From Dehalococcoidia bacterium UBA3254 (GTDB lineage: Bacteria > Chloroflexota > Dehalococcoidia > Dehalococcoidales > UBA3254): a stretch of 20,685 nucleotides of DNA. Each line of letters begins with the position of its first letter. Position 1 is the stretch's first letter. Below the pieces are notes generated by a model. The model was not told the origin of the DNA, made no database searches, and was given only the letters and a program-made list of their open reading frames with translations. A program made the position numbers and the translations under genes. Below, piece by piece: positions 7,744 through 14,627 of this stretch. Location: positions 1 through 20,685 of the forward strand of contig DEUU01000364.1 of the NCBI GenBank assembly GCA_002362735.1, read 5' to 3'.

Positions 7744-8091
7744 ATGAATGGGACCAGTATCTCGATTGGTATAATCCTGGTAATGTTTATCCTCCTGATA
7801 CTTTCATTCCGCTTTTCCCTGTCCCTTGCCAGGAGGGCTATTTGCCGCGTGATAACGATGTTCCGGATGCAGGGTGCGGTAGATTATCAACAGGCCTTGC
7901 CGCTGGCCGCTTTAGGTCTGGGTCCCAGACCATTATTCAGCTTCCGGCTACTCAGAGACTACAAACCCTGGGCGCTTCAGACTCTGGTCCAGGCTGGAAT
8001 TATCAGAATGGCGACGGAGGGAAACTTCTATCTTTCTGAAGAGACACTGAAGGCTAATCCACAGTTTACAACATCCTGCCAGGTCAAGTAA
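7744..8091 (+). CDS. Small membrane-anchored hypothetical protein, 115 aa
   Basis: I do not recognise this family. One strong hydrophobic segment at about residues 6-29 (SIGIILVMFILLILSF...) is followed by basic residues (LARRAICRVITMFR), which predicts a cytoplasmic C-terminal part. That part (residues about 46-100: QQALPLAALGLGPRPLFSFRLLRDYKPWALQTLVQAGIIRMATEGNFYLSEETL) has the look of a small winged-helix: helices, then a turn and a wing-like strand pair. That is a reading by eye only. ATG 7744 has GAGG 8 bases upstream. It is 59 bases after the hydrolase and its stop codon lies in a hairpin shared with the convergent znuC-like gene. Confidence 0.75.
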   Translation: MNGTSISIGIILVMFILLILSFRFSLSLARRAICRVITMFRMQGAVDYQQALPLAALGLGPRPLFSFRLLRDYKPWALQTLVQAGIIRMATEGNFYLSEETLKANPQFTTSCQVK

Positions 8092-8105
8092 CTCTCTTAC
8101 TTGAC
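8083..8105. terminator. Hairpin over two convergent stop codons
   Basis: GTCAAGTAA, loop CTCTC, TTACTTGAC: a perfect 9-bp stem whose arms contain the TAA stop (8089-8091) of the membrane-anchored protein and the TAA stop (8097-8099, minus strand) of the ABC ATPase. On the plus strand TCTTTGATC follows, a weak T tract. It is a possible bidirectional terminator, of low stability because the stem is AT-rich. Confidence 0.45.
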
Positions 8106-8885
8106 TCTTTGATCGTGGCCATGTTTGCTTTCAATCACCGTTAAGCGCTTCCCTCCGGTCACGACGATACCGAAGGTCTCCAGTAATGCTTCAGGAGTAA
8201 GGACCTCCTGACACGTTCCGATAGCTACTACACGGCGAGCCAGCAACATCACCTGATTACAGAGAGCAGCTTCTTCCTGAACATCATGAGTAGCAGAGAC
8301 GACGGACGCACCCCGGGCAATCTCGTTATTGACTGCCTGTAAGTAAAGGTCGCGACCTCCTGCGTCCAGGCCTGAGGTCGGCTCATCGAGCACCAGAAGA
8401 TCCGCCCGGTGAGCCAGGGCCTGAGCGAGATAAGTCCGCTGCTGTTGCCCCCCGGAGAGAAACCTTAGCGGGGTATCCGCCAATTTTTCGATTCCCATAG
8501 TCCTCATCGCAGCGAAGACTATTTCATCGTCCTCTTGACTCATCTTTCCTGTCAGCCCATGCAGAGGGAAGCGTCCCATCCTTACTACATCGACTGACCG
8601 GAGCGGGAGGATAAATCCTGAAGAATGAAACTGACCCAGGTAGGCTATTCGCTGAGGACAGGCGCCAGGAGGCTCACCGAATATCCGTATTTTTCCTCCC
8701 AGCGGCTTCAGAAGATTGACGATGGTCCTGAGCAAAGTAGACTTTCCGGAACCGTTAGTACCAATCAGGGCAATAGCCTGTCCCTTTTTTAATTCAAAAT
8801 TCACATTGGCTACAATCACTTCGTTGTTGTAGCCAATGTTCAAATGCTCCGTCTGGATATAAGAGTCTACGGTGCTAGCCTTCAT
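8097..8885 (-). CDS. znuC: Zinc/manganese-type ABC transporter ATP-binding protein
   Basis: Cytoplasmic ATPase that powers metal uptake with the permease and binding protein encoded upstream. It has 262 residues, single domain. Walker A is GTNGSGKST, the Q-loop is in LGQFHSSGF, the ABC signature is LSGGQQQR, Walker B with D-loop is LLVLDEPTSGLD, and the switch His is in SATHD. The C-terminal region (ALLETFGIVVTGGKRLTVI) resembles the metal-importer subfamily. I chose ATG 8885, with AAGGA 8 bases upstream; a GTG at 8903 would add 6 residues. The start lies inside the last codons of the permease gene (11-base overlap), which implies translational coupling. Whether the metal is zinc or manganese is decided by the binding protein and is not certain. 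Confidence 0.9.
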   Translation of the reverse strand: MKASTVDSYIQTEHLNIGYNNEVIVANVNFELKKGQAIALIGTNGSGKSTLLRTIVNLLKPLGGKIRIFGEPPGACPQRIAYLGQFHSSGFILPLRSVDVVRMGRFPLHGLTGKMSQEDDEIVFAAMRTMGIEKLADTPLRFLSGGQQQRTYLAQALAHRADLLVLDEPTSGLDAGGRDLYLQAVNNEIARGASVVSATHDVQEEAALCNQVMLLARRVVAIGTCQEVLTPEALLETFGIVVTGGKRLTVIESKHGHDQRVK

Positions 8886-9729
8886 GTGCCAGATCCTTCG
8901 CACCGGCTATCTTCCGGTTACGGAAATTTTGCAATATAAAGACAATAAAGAAAATAACCACCGCGACCAGGATAATCGCCGCTCCGGCCGCCAGATTAAA
9001 ATGATAGCTTATCAGCAGACCGAAATACATCGAAAGTACCCCGAAGACAACCGCCCAGGCAACCATAGATTTAATCTGCCTCGCAAGAAGAGCGCCTGCT
9101 CCGGCTGGAGCAATAAGGAGACCGAACACCAGTAACGTACCCACCGTCTGAAATGAAACGATCACGGTAACCGCAATCATAAAAAGCATAATATTATGAA
9201 AAAGTCGGGAAGAGAAACCCGCCACTTGAGCTTGTTCAGGATCAAAACTAAGTAGTAAAAACGGCCGGGCACAGATAATAGCAATAAGGACAATGACAAT
9301 GGTCGCCCCAAGCTGGATCAAGATTGCCTGAATGCCGATGCCGAGGATTTCGCCAAACAATATACGCGTCAGGTCTCCCGTAAAAGAGTTGGAGCGGGAG
9401 ACTATAATTACACCCAGAGACAGCATCCCGACAAACAGCAGTCCGATGGCGGTATCAGAGGACAGCTTCGAACGCTGGGTAATCAGAGTAATTCCGCCAA
9501 TCATGAAGACGGCACCAATGGCAGCTCCGATTACTCCCGGAAAGCCCACCAGAAAAGCCACGGCAATACCGGGTAAGACGCCGTGAGCCAGAGCATCTCC
9601 GATAAAAGCCAGTCCGCGCAGGATCACGAAGGTGCCGGCGACCGCGCAAGCAATCGAGACCAGGACCCCGGCAATCAGAGCCTGCACCATAAATTCGTTT
9701 TGGACGAAAGGATCTACGAAATTCGACAT
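8875..9729 (-). CDS. znuB: Metal ABC transporter permease (ABC-3 family)
   Basis: Integral membrane subunit of the metal importer. It has 284 residues and about 8 hydrophobic segments. The ABC-3 family blocks are visible: FMVQALIAGVLVSIACAVAGTFVILR near the N-terminus, FIGDALAHGVLPGIA (the coupling-type segment), SSDTAIGLLFVGMLSLGVIIVS, and VSFQTVGTLLVFGLLIAPAGAGALLA. The ATG at 9729 gives the usual N-terminus but has no recognisable ribosome site, nor does the next ATG at 9690; translation may depend on coupling to the binding-protein gene, which ends 23 bases upstream. It overlaps the ATPase gene by 11 bases downstream. Confidence 0.92.
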   Translation of the reverse strand: MSNFVDPFVQNEFMVQALIAGVLVSIACAVAGTFVILRGLAFIGDALAHGVLPGIAVAFLVGFPGVIGAAIGAVFMIGGITLITQRSKLSSDTAIGLLFVGMLSLGVIIVSRSNSFTGDLTRILFGEILGIGIQAILIQLGATIVIVLIAIICARPFLLLSFDPEQAQVAGFSSRLFHNIMLFMIAVTVIVSFQTVGTLLVFGLLIAPAGAGALLARQIKSMVAWAVVFGVLSMYFGLLISYHFNLAAGAAIILVAVVIFFIVFILQNFRNRKIAGAKDLAHEG

Positions 9730-9752
9730 AAATTCAAAATAAAAAACTGATA

Positions 9753-10667
9753 CTACTTCAAAGCGCTGGTAATCACATCCGCCAAATTGCTGATAAATGT
9801 AAAATAAGAACCGTCGGCTGGCAAATTATGCGTCGCCAGAGCAACCACTTTTACTCCGGTTTCATTCCCGATTTGTTTCGCCACCATGGATGAAGTCCCC
9901 AGTTCCGTAAATATGGCTTTAACCCGGTTCTCCTGAATTATTTTCTTCAGTGCTGCGAGGTCAGCGGCAGAGGCTTCAGACTGAGAGGACAGGCTAGGAA
10001 CGATTACCCCCAACAGTTTAAAACCATATCTCTGAGCAAAATAACCCATAGATTCATGTCCGGTGACCAGTTTTCGGTCTCCCGCGGGTATCACGGAAAC
10101 CATATCCATGATCTGCTGATTCAACTGATCAAGCTGGTTTTCGAGTTCCAGAGCCCGGATGGAGACATCCAGATTAAAGTCCGTTTTCAACTCGGTAGAA
10201 AGAGCGCTAACGACACTTTTTATGGTGATAGGATCCATCCATAAATGAGGGTCTGCTGCACCAATTGCCTGGTCCGGATCCCCGGACGGAATGCCCTCTC
10301 CCTGACCGACATGACGTATGGTAATATGGTCAGCAGCGGTGAAAAATTTGACTCCCTTCCTTTCTGCCGTTGACAGAGTCTTTTCCAGGCCGCCCTCCAG
10401 TCCTAGCCCGTTCTGGATTACCAGATCGGCTTTATTGATCGCCTCTATATCCTTAGCTGAAGGTTCCCAGTCGTGAGGATCCTGTCCGTTTGGCACGGAA
10501 ACTATCACTGCCGCCTGATCACCGACAAGGCCTTTTACGATCGACCCCAGAATTGAGTAGGTAACTACGATCGATTTTTTACCGGTATTAATATTAGAGG
10601 ACCCCTGACATGCTAATGCCGAGAATAACAGGACCAGTGTCACCGGTAGAATGATAAATTTACTCAA
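9753..10667 (-). CDS. znuA: Metal-binding lipoprotein of ABC transporter (ZnuA-like)
   Basis: Extracytoplasmic cluster A-I (cluster 9) solute-binding protein that delivers Zn2+ or Mn2+ to the permease. It has 304 residues. The signal peptide is lipoprotein-type, residues 1-19 with Cys20 in SALAC, a slightly non-canonical lipobox with Ala at -3. Ligand candidates are His65 (DPHDWEPS), His141 (ADPHLWMDP), His204 (VTGHESMGYF) and the acidic Asp285 near the C-terminus. The third His rather than Glu favours the zinc type. The long His-rich loop of classic ZnuA is absent. The start is TTG 10667, overlapping the fur stop as TTGA, with AAGG 6 bases upstream; the signal peptide supports it. Order fur-znuA-znuB-znuC in one operon implies metal-responsive autoregulation. 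Confidence 0.92.
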   Translation of the reverse strand: MSKFIILPVTLVLLFSALACQGSSNINTGKKSIVVTYSILGSIVKGLVGDQAAVIVSVPNGQDPHDWEPSAKDIEAINKADLVIQNGLGLEGGLEKTLSTAERKGVKFFTAADHITIRHVGQGEGIPSGDPDQAIGAADPHLWMDPITIKSVVSALSTELKTDFNLDVSIRALELENQLDQLNQQIMDMVSVIPAGDRKLVTGHESMGYFAQRYGFKLLGVIVPSLSSQSEASAADLAALKKIIQENRVKAIFTELGTSSMVAKQIGNETGVKVVALATHNLPADGSYFTFISNLADVITSALK

Positions 10668-11098
10668 CGCGACCTTGTTCTTCCTTTACATTCACGGCAC
10701 TTTCCGTAGAAATCCAGGCGGTGATCGTCGATATCAAAACCGGTCTCCGAGACCAGCCTTTTTTCCAGTTTGGCAATATTGCATTGGGTAAAATTGACGA
10801 CCTTTCCACACTCCGAACAGATCAGATGGTCGTGATGTTCGGGTGGACGTCCGATGTAGCTGTGTATATTTTCTCCGGTATGCACAACGCAGACCAAGCC
10901 AAGTTCAGAAAGAACATCCAGCGTTCGATATACAGTGACTTCTCCAATTTGAGGGTCTACATCGCGAACTTTTTTGAATAGAGCGGAAGGGGTAAGGAGT
11001 TCAGAGCTTTCAGTTACGATCTTGATAATGGTCAACCGTTGGGGGGTAACTTTGTGACCCGCCTGGTGCAGACGTTCGGCAATCCCATCCATTACCAT
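10664..11098 (-). CDS. Fur-family metalloregulator (probably Zur-like)
   Basis: A DNA-binding repressor of metal uptake. It has 144 residues with the start at ATG 11098 (AAGGAG 12 bases upstream), the usual Fur length. The N-terminal winged helix contains HKVTPQRLTIIKIV and IGEVTVYRTLDVLSELGL (recognition helix). The C-terminal domain has the sensor His cluster HHDH (88-91) and the structural zinc site, C94-x2-C97 (CSEC) and C134-x2-C137 (CREC). A longer reading from TTG 11152 would place the start inside the -35 box of the promoter, so I reject it. It is the first gene of the operon with the metal importer, which points to Zur, though Mur or Fur remain possible. It is divergent from lgt, with overlapping promoters. 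Confidence 0.92.
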   Translation of the reverse strand: MVMDGIAERLHQAGHKVTPQRLTIIKIVTESSELLTPSALFKKVRDVDPQIGEVTVYRTLDVLSELGLVCVVHTGENIHSYIGRPPEHHDHLICSECGKVVNFTQCNIAKLEKRLVSETGFDIDDHRLDFYGKCRECKGRTRSR

Positions 11099-11104
11099 TT
11101 TTAG

Positions 11105-11133
11105 TTGAAACTCCTTTTCAATTAATCTACAAT
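11105..11133 (+). promoter_or_regulatory. Sigma70-type promoter for lgt
   Basis: -35 TTGAAA (11105-11110), 17-base spacer, -10 TACAAT (11128-11133), both 5 of 6 consensus. Transcription should start near 11140, about 36 bases before the lgt ATG. It physically overlaps the fur promoter. Confidence 0.65.
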
Positions 11134-11152
11134 AAATGAAAGACGTTGTCAA
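11124..11152 (-). promoter_or_regulatory. Sigma70-type promoter for the fur-znu operon
   Basis: On the minus strand, -35 TTGACA (11147-11152, perfect), 17-base spacer, -10 TAGATT (11124-11129). Transcription should start near 11117, just before the AAGGAG ribosome site at 11111-11116. An imperfect inverted repeat (CAATT...ACAA at 11119-11132 with TTGTCAATTG at 11146-11155) covers the promoter and could be the Fur-family operator, though it does not match a canonical Fur or Zur box. Confidence 0.7.
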
Positions 11153-11175
11153 TTGGTCGGGGCAGGGGTGAACTT

Positions 11176-11964
11176 ATGATTACCATTAACATCGATCCGG
11201 TGGCATTTTCTATTGGACCTTTTTCTGTACACTGGTATGGATTGATGTATGTTGTGGGTATAGCAGTGGGGTTGTTGGTAGCCTCTATTTATGCCAGGTT
11301 CAAGGGAATAACCTCCGACCAGTTGTTGAACGTAGCCATGATCTCTATTCCGGCAGGTCTTGTGGGCGCAAGGCTTTACTATGTCGTCCAGCAGCCTCTG
11401 GGACCTTACCTGGCTCAGCCATGGCGAATTTTTGCCTTCTGGGAAGGAGGCATGGCTTTCTACGGCGCTATCTTCGCCGTAGTGCTAACGGTTATTATCT
11501 GCGCCTGGCGAATGAAGATTTCTATCTGGAAATTCCTGGATGTAGCCGTGATCTTCGCCGTCGTCGGGCAGTTCTTTGGCCGGGTCGGCAATCTCATTAA
11601 CGGAGATGTGATCGGTTATCCCACTACTCTCCCCTGGGGAGTGGTGTGGGCAAATCCAAATTCATTTGCTCCCAGACATGACATCGCTTACCAGCCGGCT
11701 CCGATTTATGAGATGCTCATTAATATAATCCTTTTCAGTATTCTCTGGTCGGTGCGTAAAAAAGTAAAACCGGGCATCCTCTTCTTTACCTACATCTTCG
11801 GCTATTCTCTCAGCCAGTTTCTCATCTTCTTTGTAAGAGACAATGAGATTGTGTTATGGGGCCTTAAACAAGCCCAGTTGACAGCCATTGTGGTCGCCAT
11901 TTTGACAGGTATTCTGTTCGCCTGGTACCGCTGGCGCCGGCAATTGGCAAATTCAGCAGGCTGA
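11176..11964 (+). CDS. lgt: Prolipoprotein diacylglyceryl transferase
   Basis: Membrane enzyme that moves a diacylglyceryl group from phosphatidylglycerol to the lipobox cysteine of prolipoproteins, the first step of lipoprotein maturation. It has 262 residues and about 7 membrane spans. The N-terminal block VHWYGLMYVVGI, the GGMAFYGA segment (residues 91-98), and the Lgt signature FGRVGNLINGDVIGYPT (Arg136, Asn139, Gly143) are present, as is YQPAPIYEM in place of the usual HPxQLYE, and FGYSLSQFLIFFVRDNE near the end. It is therefore a somewhat divergent Lgt (Asp144 where Glu is common). ATG 11176 has GGGGTG 5 bases upstream; a TTG at 11146 lacks a site. The metal-binding lipoprotein encoded across the divergent promoter is a likely substrate. 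Confidence 0.92.
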   Translation: MITINIDPVAFSIGPFSVHWYGLMYVVGIAVGLLVASIYARFKGITSDQLLNVAMISIPAGLVGARLYYVVQQPLGPYLAQPWRIFAFWEGGMAFYGAIFAVVLTVIICAWRMKISIWKFLDVAVIFAVVGQFFGRVGNLINGDVIGYPTTLPWGVVWANPNSFAPRHDIAYQPAPIYEMLINIILFSILWSVRKKVKPGILFFTYIFGYSLSQFLIFFVRDNEIVLWGLKQAQLTAIVVAILTGILFAWYRWRRQLANSAG

Positions 11965-11973
11965 ATTGTTTTT
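11950..11973 (+). terminator. Intrinsic terminator of lgt
   Basis: AATTCAGC-AG-GCTGAATT stem followed by G and five T. The lgt TGA stop (11962-11964) lies in the stem. The AT-rich stem makes it weak, so read-through into the FKBP gene is possible. Confidence 0.6.
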
Positions 11974-11980
11974 ACGATAA

Positions 11981-12009
11981 TTGTGGTAGCCGACTTGCTG
12001 TGTTACAAT
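11981..12009 (+). promoter_or_regulatory. Promoter for the FKBP gene
   Basis: -35 TTGTGG (11981-11986), 17-base spacer, extended -10 TGTTACAAT (12001-12009). Transcription should start near 12016, about 50 bases before the ATG. A second TGCTATAAA at 12021-12029 could also act as an extended -10. Confidence 0.5.
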
Positions 12010-12064
12010 TCATCAAAAGCTGCTATAAAGTATTCCCGAATATTTCTACGAGGATTGTTAAATT

Positions 12065-12487
12065 ATGGTTAAAAATGGTGATAGGGTCAAAGTCCATTAT
12101 AAAGGTACTCTTAAAGACGGGTCAGTCTTTGATTCATCGGAAGGACGTGAACCGCTGGCATTTACGATGGGCGAAGGATCGATGATCCGCGGATTTGAAA
12201 ACGCTGTTTATGATATGGAATTAGGCCAGACAAAAACCGTCACCATTCCAGCCGACGAAGCCTATGGACCTCGCAGAGAAGATATGATGCTGGAAGTAAA
12301 AAAGGAACAATTGCCTCCGGGAATGGACCCCAAAATCGGCGATCAGCTTCAGATGCAAAGCCGAAACGGTGGGACCACGATCGTCACCATCGTCAAAGTC
12401 AGCCCTGGTACGGTTACACTGGATGCGAACCATCCTATGGCTGGAAAAGACCTCACTTTTGAGATAAAACTGGTCGAAGTTAAGTAA
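12065..12487 (+). CDS. SlyD-like FKBP-type peptidyl-prolyl cis-trans isomerase
   Basis: Cytoplasmic folding helper that isomerises peptidyl-prolyl bonds and chaperones nascent proteins. It has 140 residues. The FKBP half comprises VHYKGTLKDGSVFDSS (9-25), GEGSMIRGFENAVYDM (36-51) and AYGPR (66-70). The insert-in-flap chaperone domain spans about 71-118. The family closes with DANHPMAGKDLTFEIKLVEV (120-139), the NHPLAGK block typical of SlyD-like proteins. There is no His/Cys-rich metal tail as in E. coli SlyD, so the metal-binding role is absent. ATG 12065 has GAGG 11 bases upstream. It has its own promoter after the lgt terminator. Confidence 0.93.
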   Translation: MVKNGDRVKVHYKGTLKDGSVFDSSEGREPLAFTMGEGSMIRGFENAVYDMELGQTKTVTIPADEAYGPRREDMMLEVKKEQLPPGMDPKIGDQLQMQSRNGGTTIVTIVKVSPGTVTLDANHPMAGKDLTFEIKLVEVK

Positions 12488-12670
12488 ATATTTTCTCGGG
12501 GCAACGCTTGTCACGATAAAAAAGTCTGTAACACCCCCAGGTTTTAATCAACGTCCGGTGAGCTGAAAGTAAGTTTCATAATTTAACCGAAATTCGGGTA
12601 AAATTTCTGGTCCGACCTGGATATCGGTATGGTCTTAAACATACGGGGTCTTCGCCCGATGAAAATTTTC

Positions 12671-13051
12671 TTACTTCAGATTATTCTGGATATAATTCAG
12701 AATAACATCGATGGGAATAGCCAGGCCAATTCCTACTACATTTTCACCCCGCGGAAGGACCGAAGCGGTGACAATGCCAATCACTTTTCCGTTGTTGGTG
12801 ACCAGAGCTCCGCCGCTGTTACCTGGATTAATTGCCACATCCGTCTGAATATATTTTCGCCCGTCCAGAGTGCGTGCAATAGCAGGCGTGGGAGCGAAGA
12901 TTTGAGCAGATACGGGGCTGGCTTTTAAAGCCAAAATTTGTACCTGGGTACTTTGAATATTATTACTAAATCTGGCGTAAGAGTAACCGGTAAAAATTAT
13001 ACTCACTGCCAGAATTATTCCTAAAAAATACATCGCCGCGTTTTTCTTCAT
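12671..13051 (-). CDS. Truncated HtrA/trypsin-like protein lacking His and Asp of the triad
   Basis: A 126-residue protein. Residues 7-25 form a signal anchor ([21 protein letters not shown]). Residues about 60-117 match the last part of an HtrA/DegP protease domain: [24 protein letters not shown] with the catalytic Ser79 in GNSGG, then [10 protein letters not shown] and [12 protein letters not shown]. The upstream half of the protease domain, with the catalytic His and Asp, is missing, and there is no PDZ domain. Normal HtrA proteins have over 300 residues. The frame is intact, ATG 13051 has GGAG 8 bases upstream, and there are no stops, so it could be expressed. It may be a deletion remnant or a shortened protein with a binding role. 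It is alone, convergent with the FKBP gene. Confidence 0.75.
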   Translation of the reverse strand: MKKNAAMYFLGIILAVSIIFTGYSYARFSNNIQSTQVQILALKASPVSAQIFAPTPAIARTLDGRKYIQTDVAINPGNSGGALVTNNGKVIGIVTASVLPRGENVVGIGLAIPIDVILNYIQNNLK

Positions 13052-13421
13052 GGAAACCGCTCCCCCACTCCTTATTAAACTGAGAACTTCCCGAGAATAG
13101 GCGAAAAATATTTACTAATTAAATCATATGCCATTGTTGATGAATTTCATGGGGGGAACTACTCAAGTATCCTGATGGATTATCGCCGTTCGATAGCCAC
13201 TAAATTGCCCATCATGAAATATCACAATGTCAGGAATTACTACTTATTAGACACATCGAGAAACCATCCTTCTGGCGTTGAAGAATACTTGTAACATCCT
13301 GCCGCCGATCGCCAGGACGTGACAGGGACTACTTCGTACGCCATTTAAGAGAGCCGCAACAAGAACCGCTTTTAATTTGTGTATCATGAGTATTAGGATA
13401 ATGATGAAATCGGAGTAAACC
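13052..13421. other. 370-base divergent intergenic region
   Basis: It lies between the HtrA-like gene (minus) and the second antiporter (plus). No recognised gene or tRNA. It contains an imperfect long inverted repeat (13132-13229) with a small hairpin inside it (TATCG-CCGTT-CGATA). A 71-codon open frame at 13079-13294 on the plus strand has protein-like composition but no start codon near its beginning and no ribosome site; it could be a gene relic or chance. No convincing -35/-10 pair was found for the antiporter. Confidence 0.4.
13132..13229. repeat. Imperfect long inverted repeat
   Basis: The left arm (13132-13154, CATTGTTGATGAATTTCATG followed by Gs) and right arm (13208-13229, CCCATCATGAAATATCAC then AATG) pair with a few gaps. 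A 5-bp hairpin sits within the roughly 53-base loop. It could be a structured RNA, a degenerate miniature element, or part of a regulatory region. Confidence 0.35.
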
Positions 13422-14615
13422 TTGCCTACTGGTTCGATATCATTCGATGCTGAATTTCAGATGAGCTTGTTGTTATTTGTCGCTTTAGCAGGCTATCTAC
13501 TGGCTTACCGAATAAATCAGTCCGCGGTAGTAGGAATAATCCTGGCCGGTATTGTAGTAGGGCCGAGTTTACTGGGATTGGTTACCTATTCCGATTTTGT
13601 TTCGACCCTCGCCCATCTGGGAGCGGTTATTCTTCTCTTCACCATAGGGCTGGAATTTGAAATCAAAGAAATCATCAAACCGCGCTATTTCCTGATCGCT
13701 CTGGTGGGCGTTATTGTACCCGCTTTAGGGGGTTATTTTTTAGCGAGGGCTTTTGGTTATGATTTCAAATCTGCGGTCTTCATCGGTACGGCTCTAACCG
13801 CCACCAGTATCGCCATCACCGCCAACGTGCTGCGAGAAATGGGAAAGTTACAAACCGAAGCCGCTAAAGCGATTATCGGCGCCGCAGTGATCGATGACGT
13901 TCTCGCTCTGCTGGCTTTGTCGATATCTCAAGGTCTGGTTTCTGGAGACATATCGGCGGTAAATCTTTCTATTACCTTCGCCAAGGCTATTGGGTATATA
14001 GCGTTGGGGATTGTTGTCGGAAGGTTTTTATTGAGACGATTAATCATTCGTTTTGACAAGACAAAGATAGCTGAAAAATATCCTCAATCTATTTTTATAT
14101 TTGCCATCATGGTAGCTTTTCTCTATGCTATGGGCGCTGATTTTGTGGGGCTTTCCGCAATCGTGGGTTCATTTCTGGCAGGCGCTTCCTTTGCTGGAAT
14201 CACACTGGAACGGGCCAGGATATTTAAAGAAGGTTCGGAGCACTTACAGATCATATTCGCATCTATTTTCTTCATCTCTTTAGGCGTTATCATGGATTTA
14301 CATGTAATCACCGTCAATCTTTTGATATTTATTTTAGCTCTCACCGGAATAGCCTTACTGACAAAGGCCATCGGTTGCGGAATTCCAGCCAGGCTCGCCG
14401 GCTTGAGTACCAAAGAATCGTTAATAACGGGGATTGGAATGATCCCCAGAGGTGAAGTAGCCATGATCGTGGCATTGATAGGGCTCAATCAGAATTTGAT
14501 CTCTCAGGCGACATATTCAGCCTTGATATTAATGAGTCTTCTTACCACCATCATACCCCCGTTAGTTTTAAGAAACTGGTTGTACAGAGCTAAACGCCAA
14601 AAAGCGGCGAAATAA
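13422..14615 (+). CDS. Second CPA2-family cation/proton antiporter
   Basis: Inner-membrane Na+/H+ or K+/H+ antiporter of 397 residues with about 12 hydrophobic segments. Core motifs: QSAVVGIILAGIVVGPSLLG (33-52), ILLFTIGLEFEIKEI (70-84), GTALTATSIAITANVL, GAAVIDDVLALLALS with the ion-binding Asp158-Asp159, and a late GMIPRGEVAMIVALIGL block shared with the antiporter at 4945-6207. There is no RCK/TrkA-N domain. The start is a TTG at 13422, backed by CGGAG 6 bases upstream; the next ATG (13461) has no ribosome site. It is convergent with the sensor kinase gene (12-base gap). It is clearly diverged from the first antiporter, so this is not a recent tandem duplication. Confidence 0.92.
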   Translation: MPTGSISFDAEFQMSLLLFVALAGYLLAYRINQSAVVGIILAGIVVGPSLLGLVTYSDFVSTLAHLGAVILLFTIGLEFEIKEIIKPRYFLIALVGVIVPALGGYFLARAFGYDFKSAVFIGTALTATSIAITANVLREMGKLQTEAAKAIIGAAVIDDVLALLALSISQGLVSGDISAVNLSITFAKAIGYIALGIVVGRFLLRRLIIRFDKTKIAEKYPQSIFIFAIMVAFLYAMGADFVGLSAIVGSFLAGASFAGITLERARIFKEGSEHLQIIFASIFFISLGVIMDLHVITVNLLIFILALTGIALLTKAIGCGIPARLAGLSTKESLITGIGMIPRGEVAMIVALIGLNQNLISQATYSALILMSLLTTIIPPLVLRNWLYRAKRQKAAK

Positions 14616-14627
14616 AAACTTCACGGC

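Noticed and set aside
11099..11152. N-terminal extension of the Fur-family protein from TTG 11152
   Set aside because: The TTG is part of the perfect -35 TTGACA of the operon promoter, so it would not be transcribed; ATG 11098 gives the normal family length.
11146..11175. lgt start at TTG 11146
   Set aside because: No ribosome site; ATG 11176 has one and gives the usual Lgt N-terminus.
14123..14488. 121-codon minus-strand open frame within the second antiporter
   Set aside because: Antisense shadow of the antiporter coding region, with no ribosome site or family match.
14590..14627. Terminator between the second antiporter and the sensor kinase
   Set aside because: Only a 4-bp CGCC/GGCG stem with a loop of As, too weak to call.
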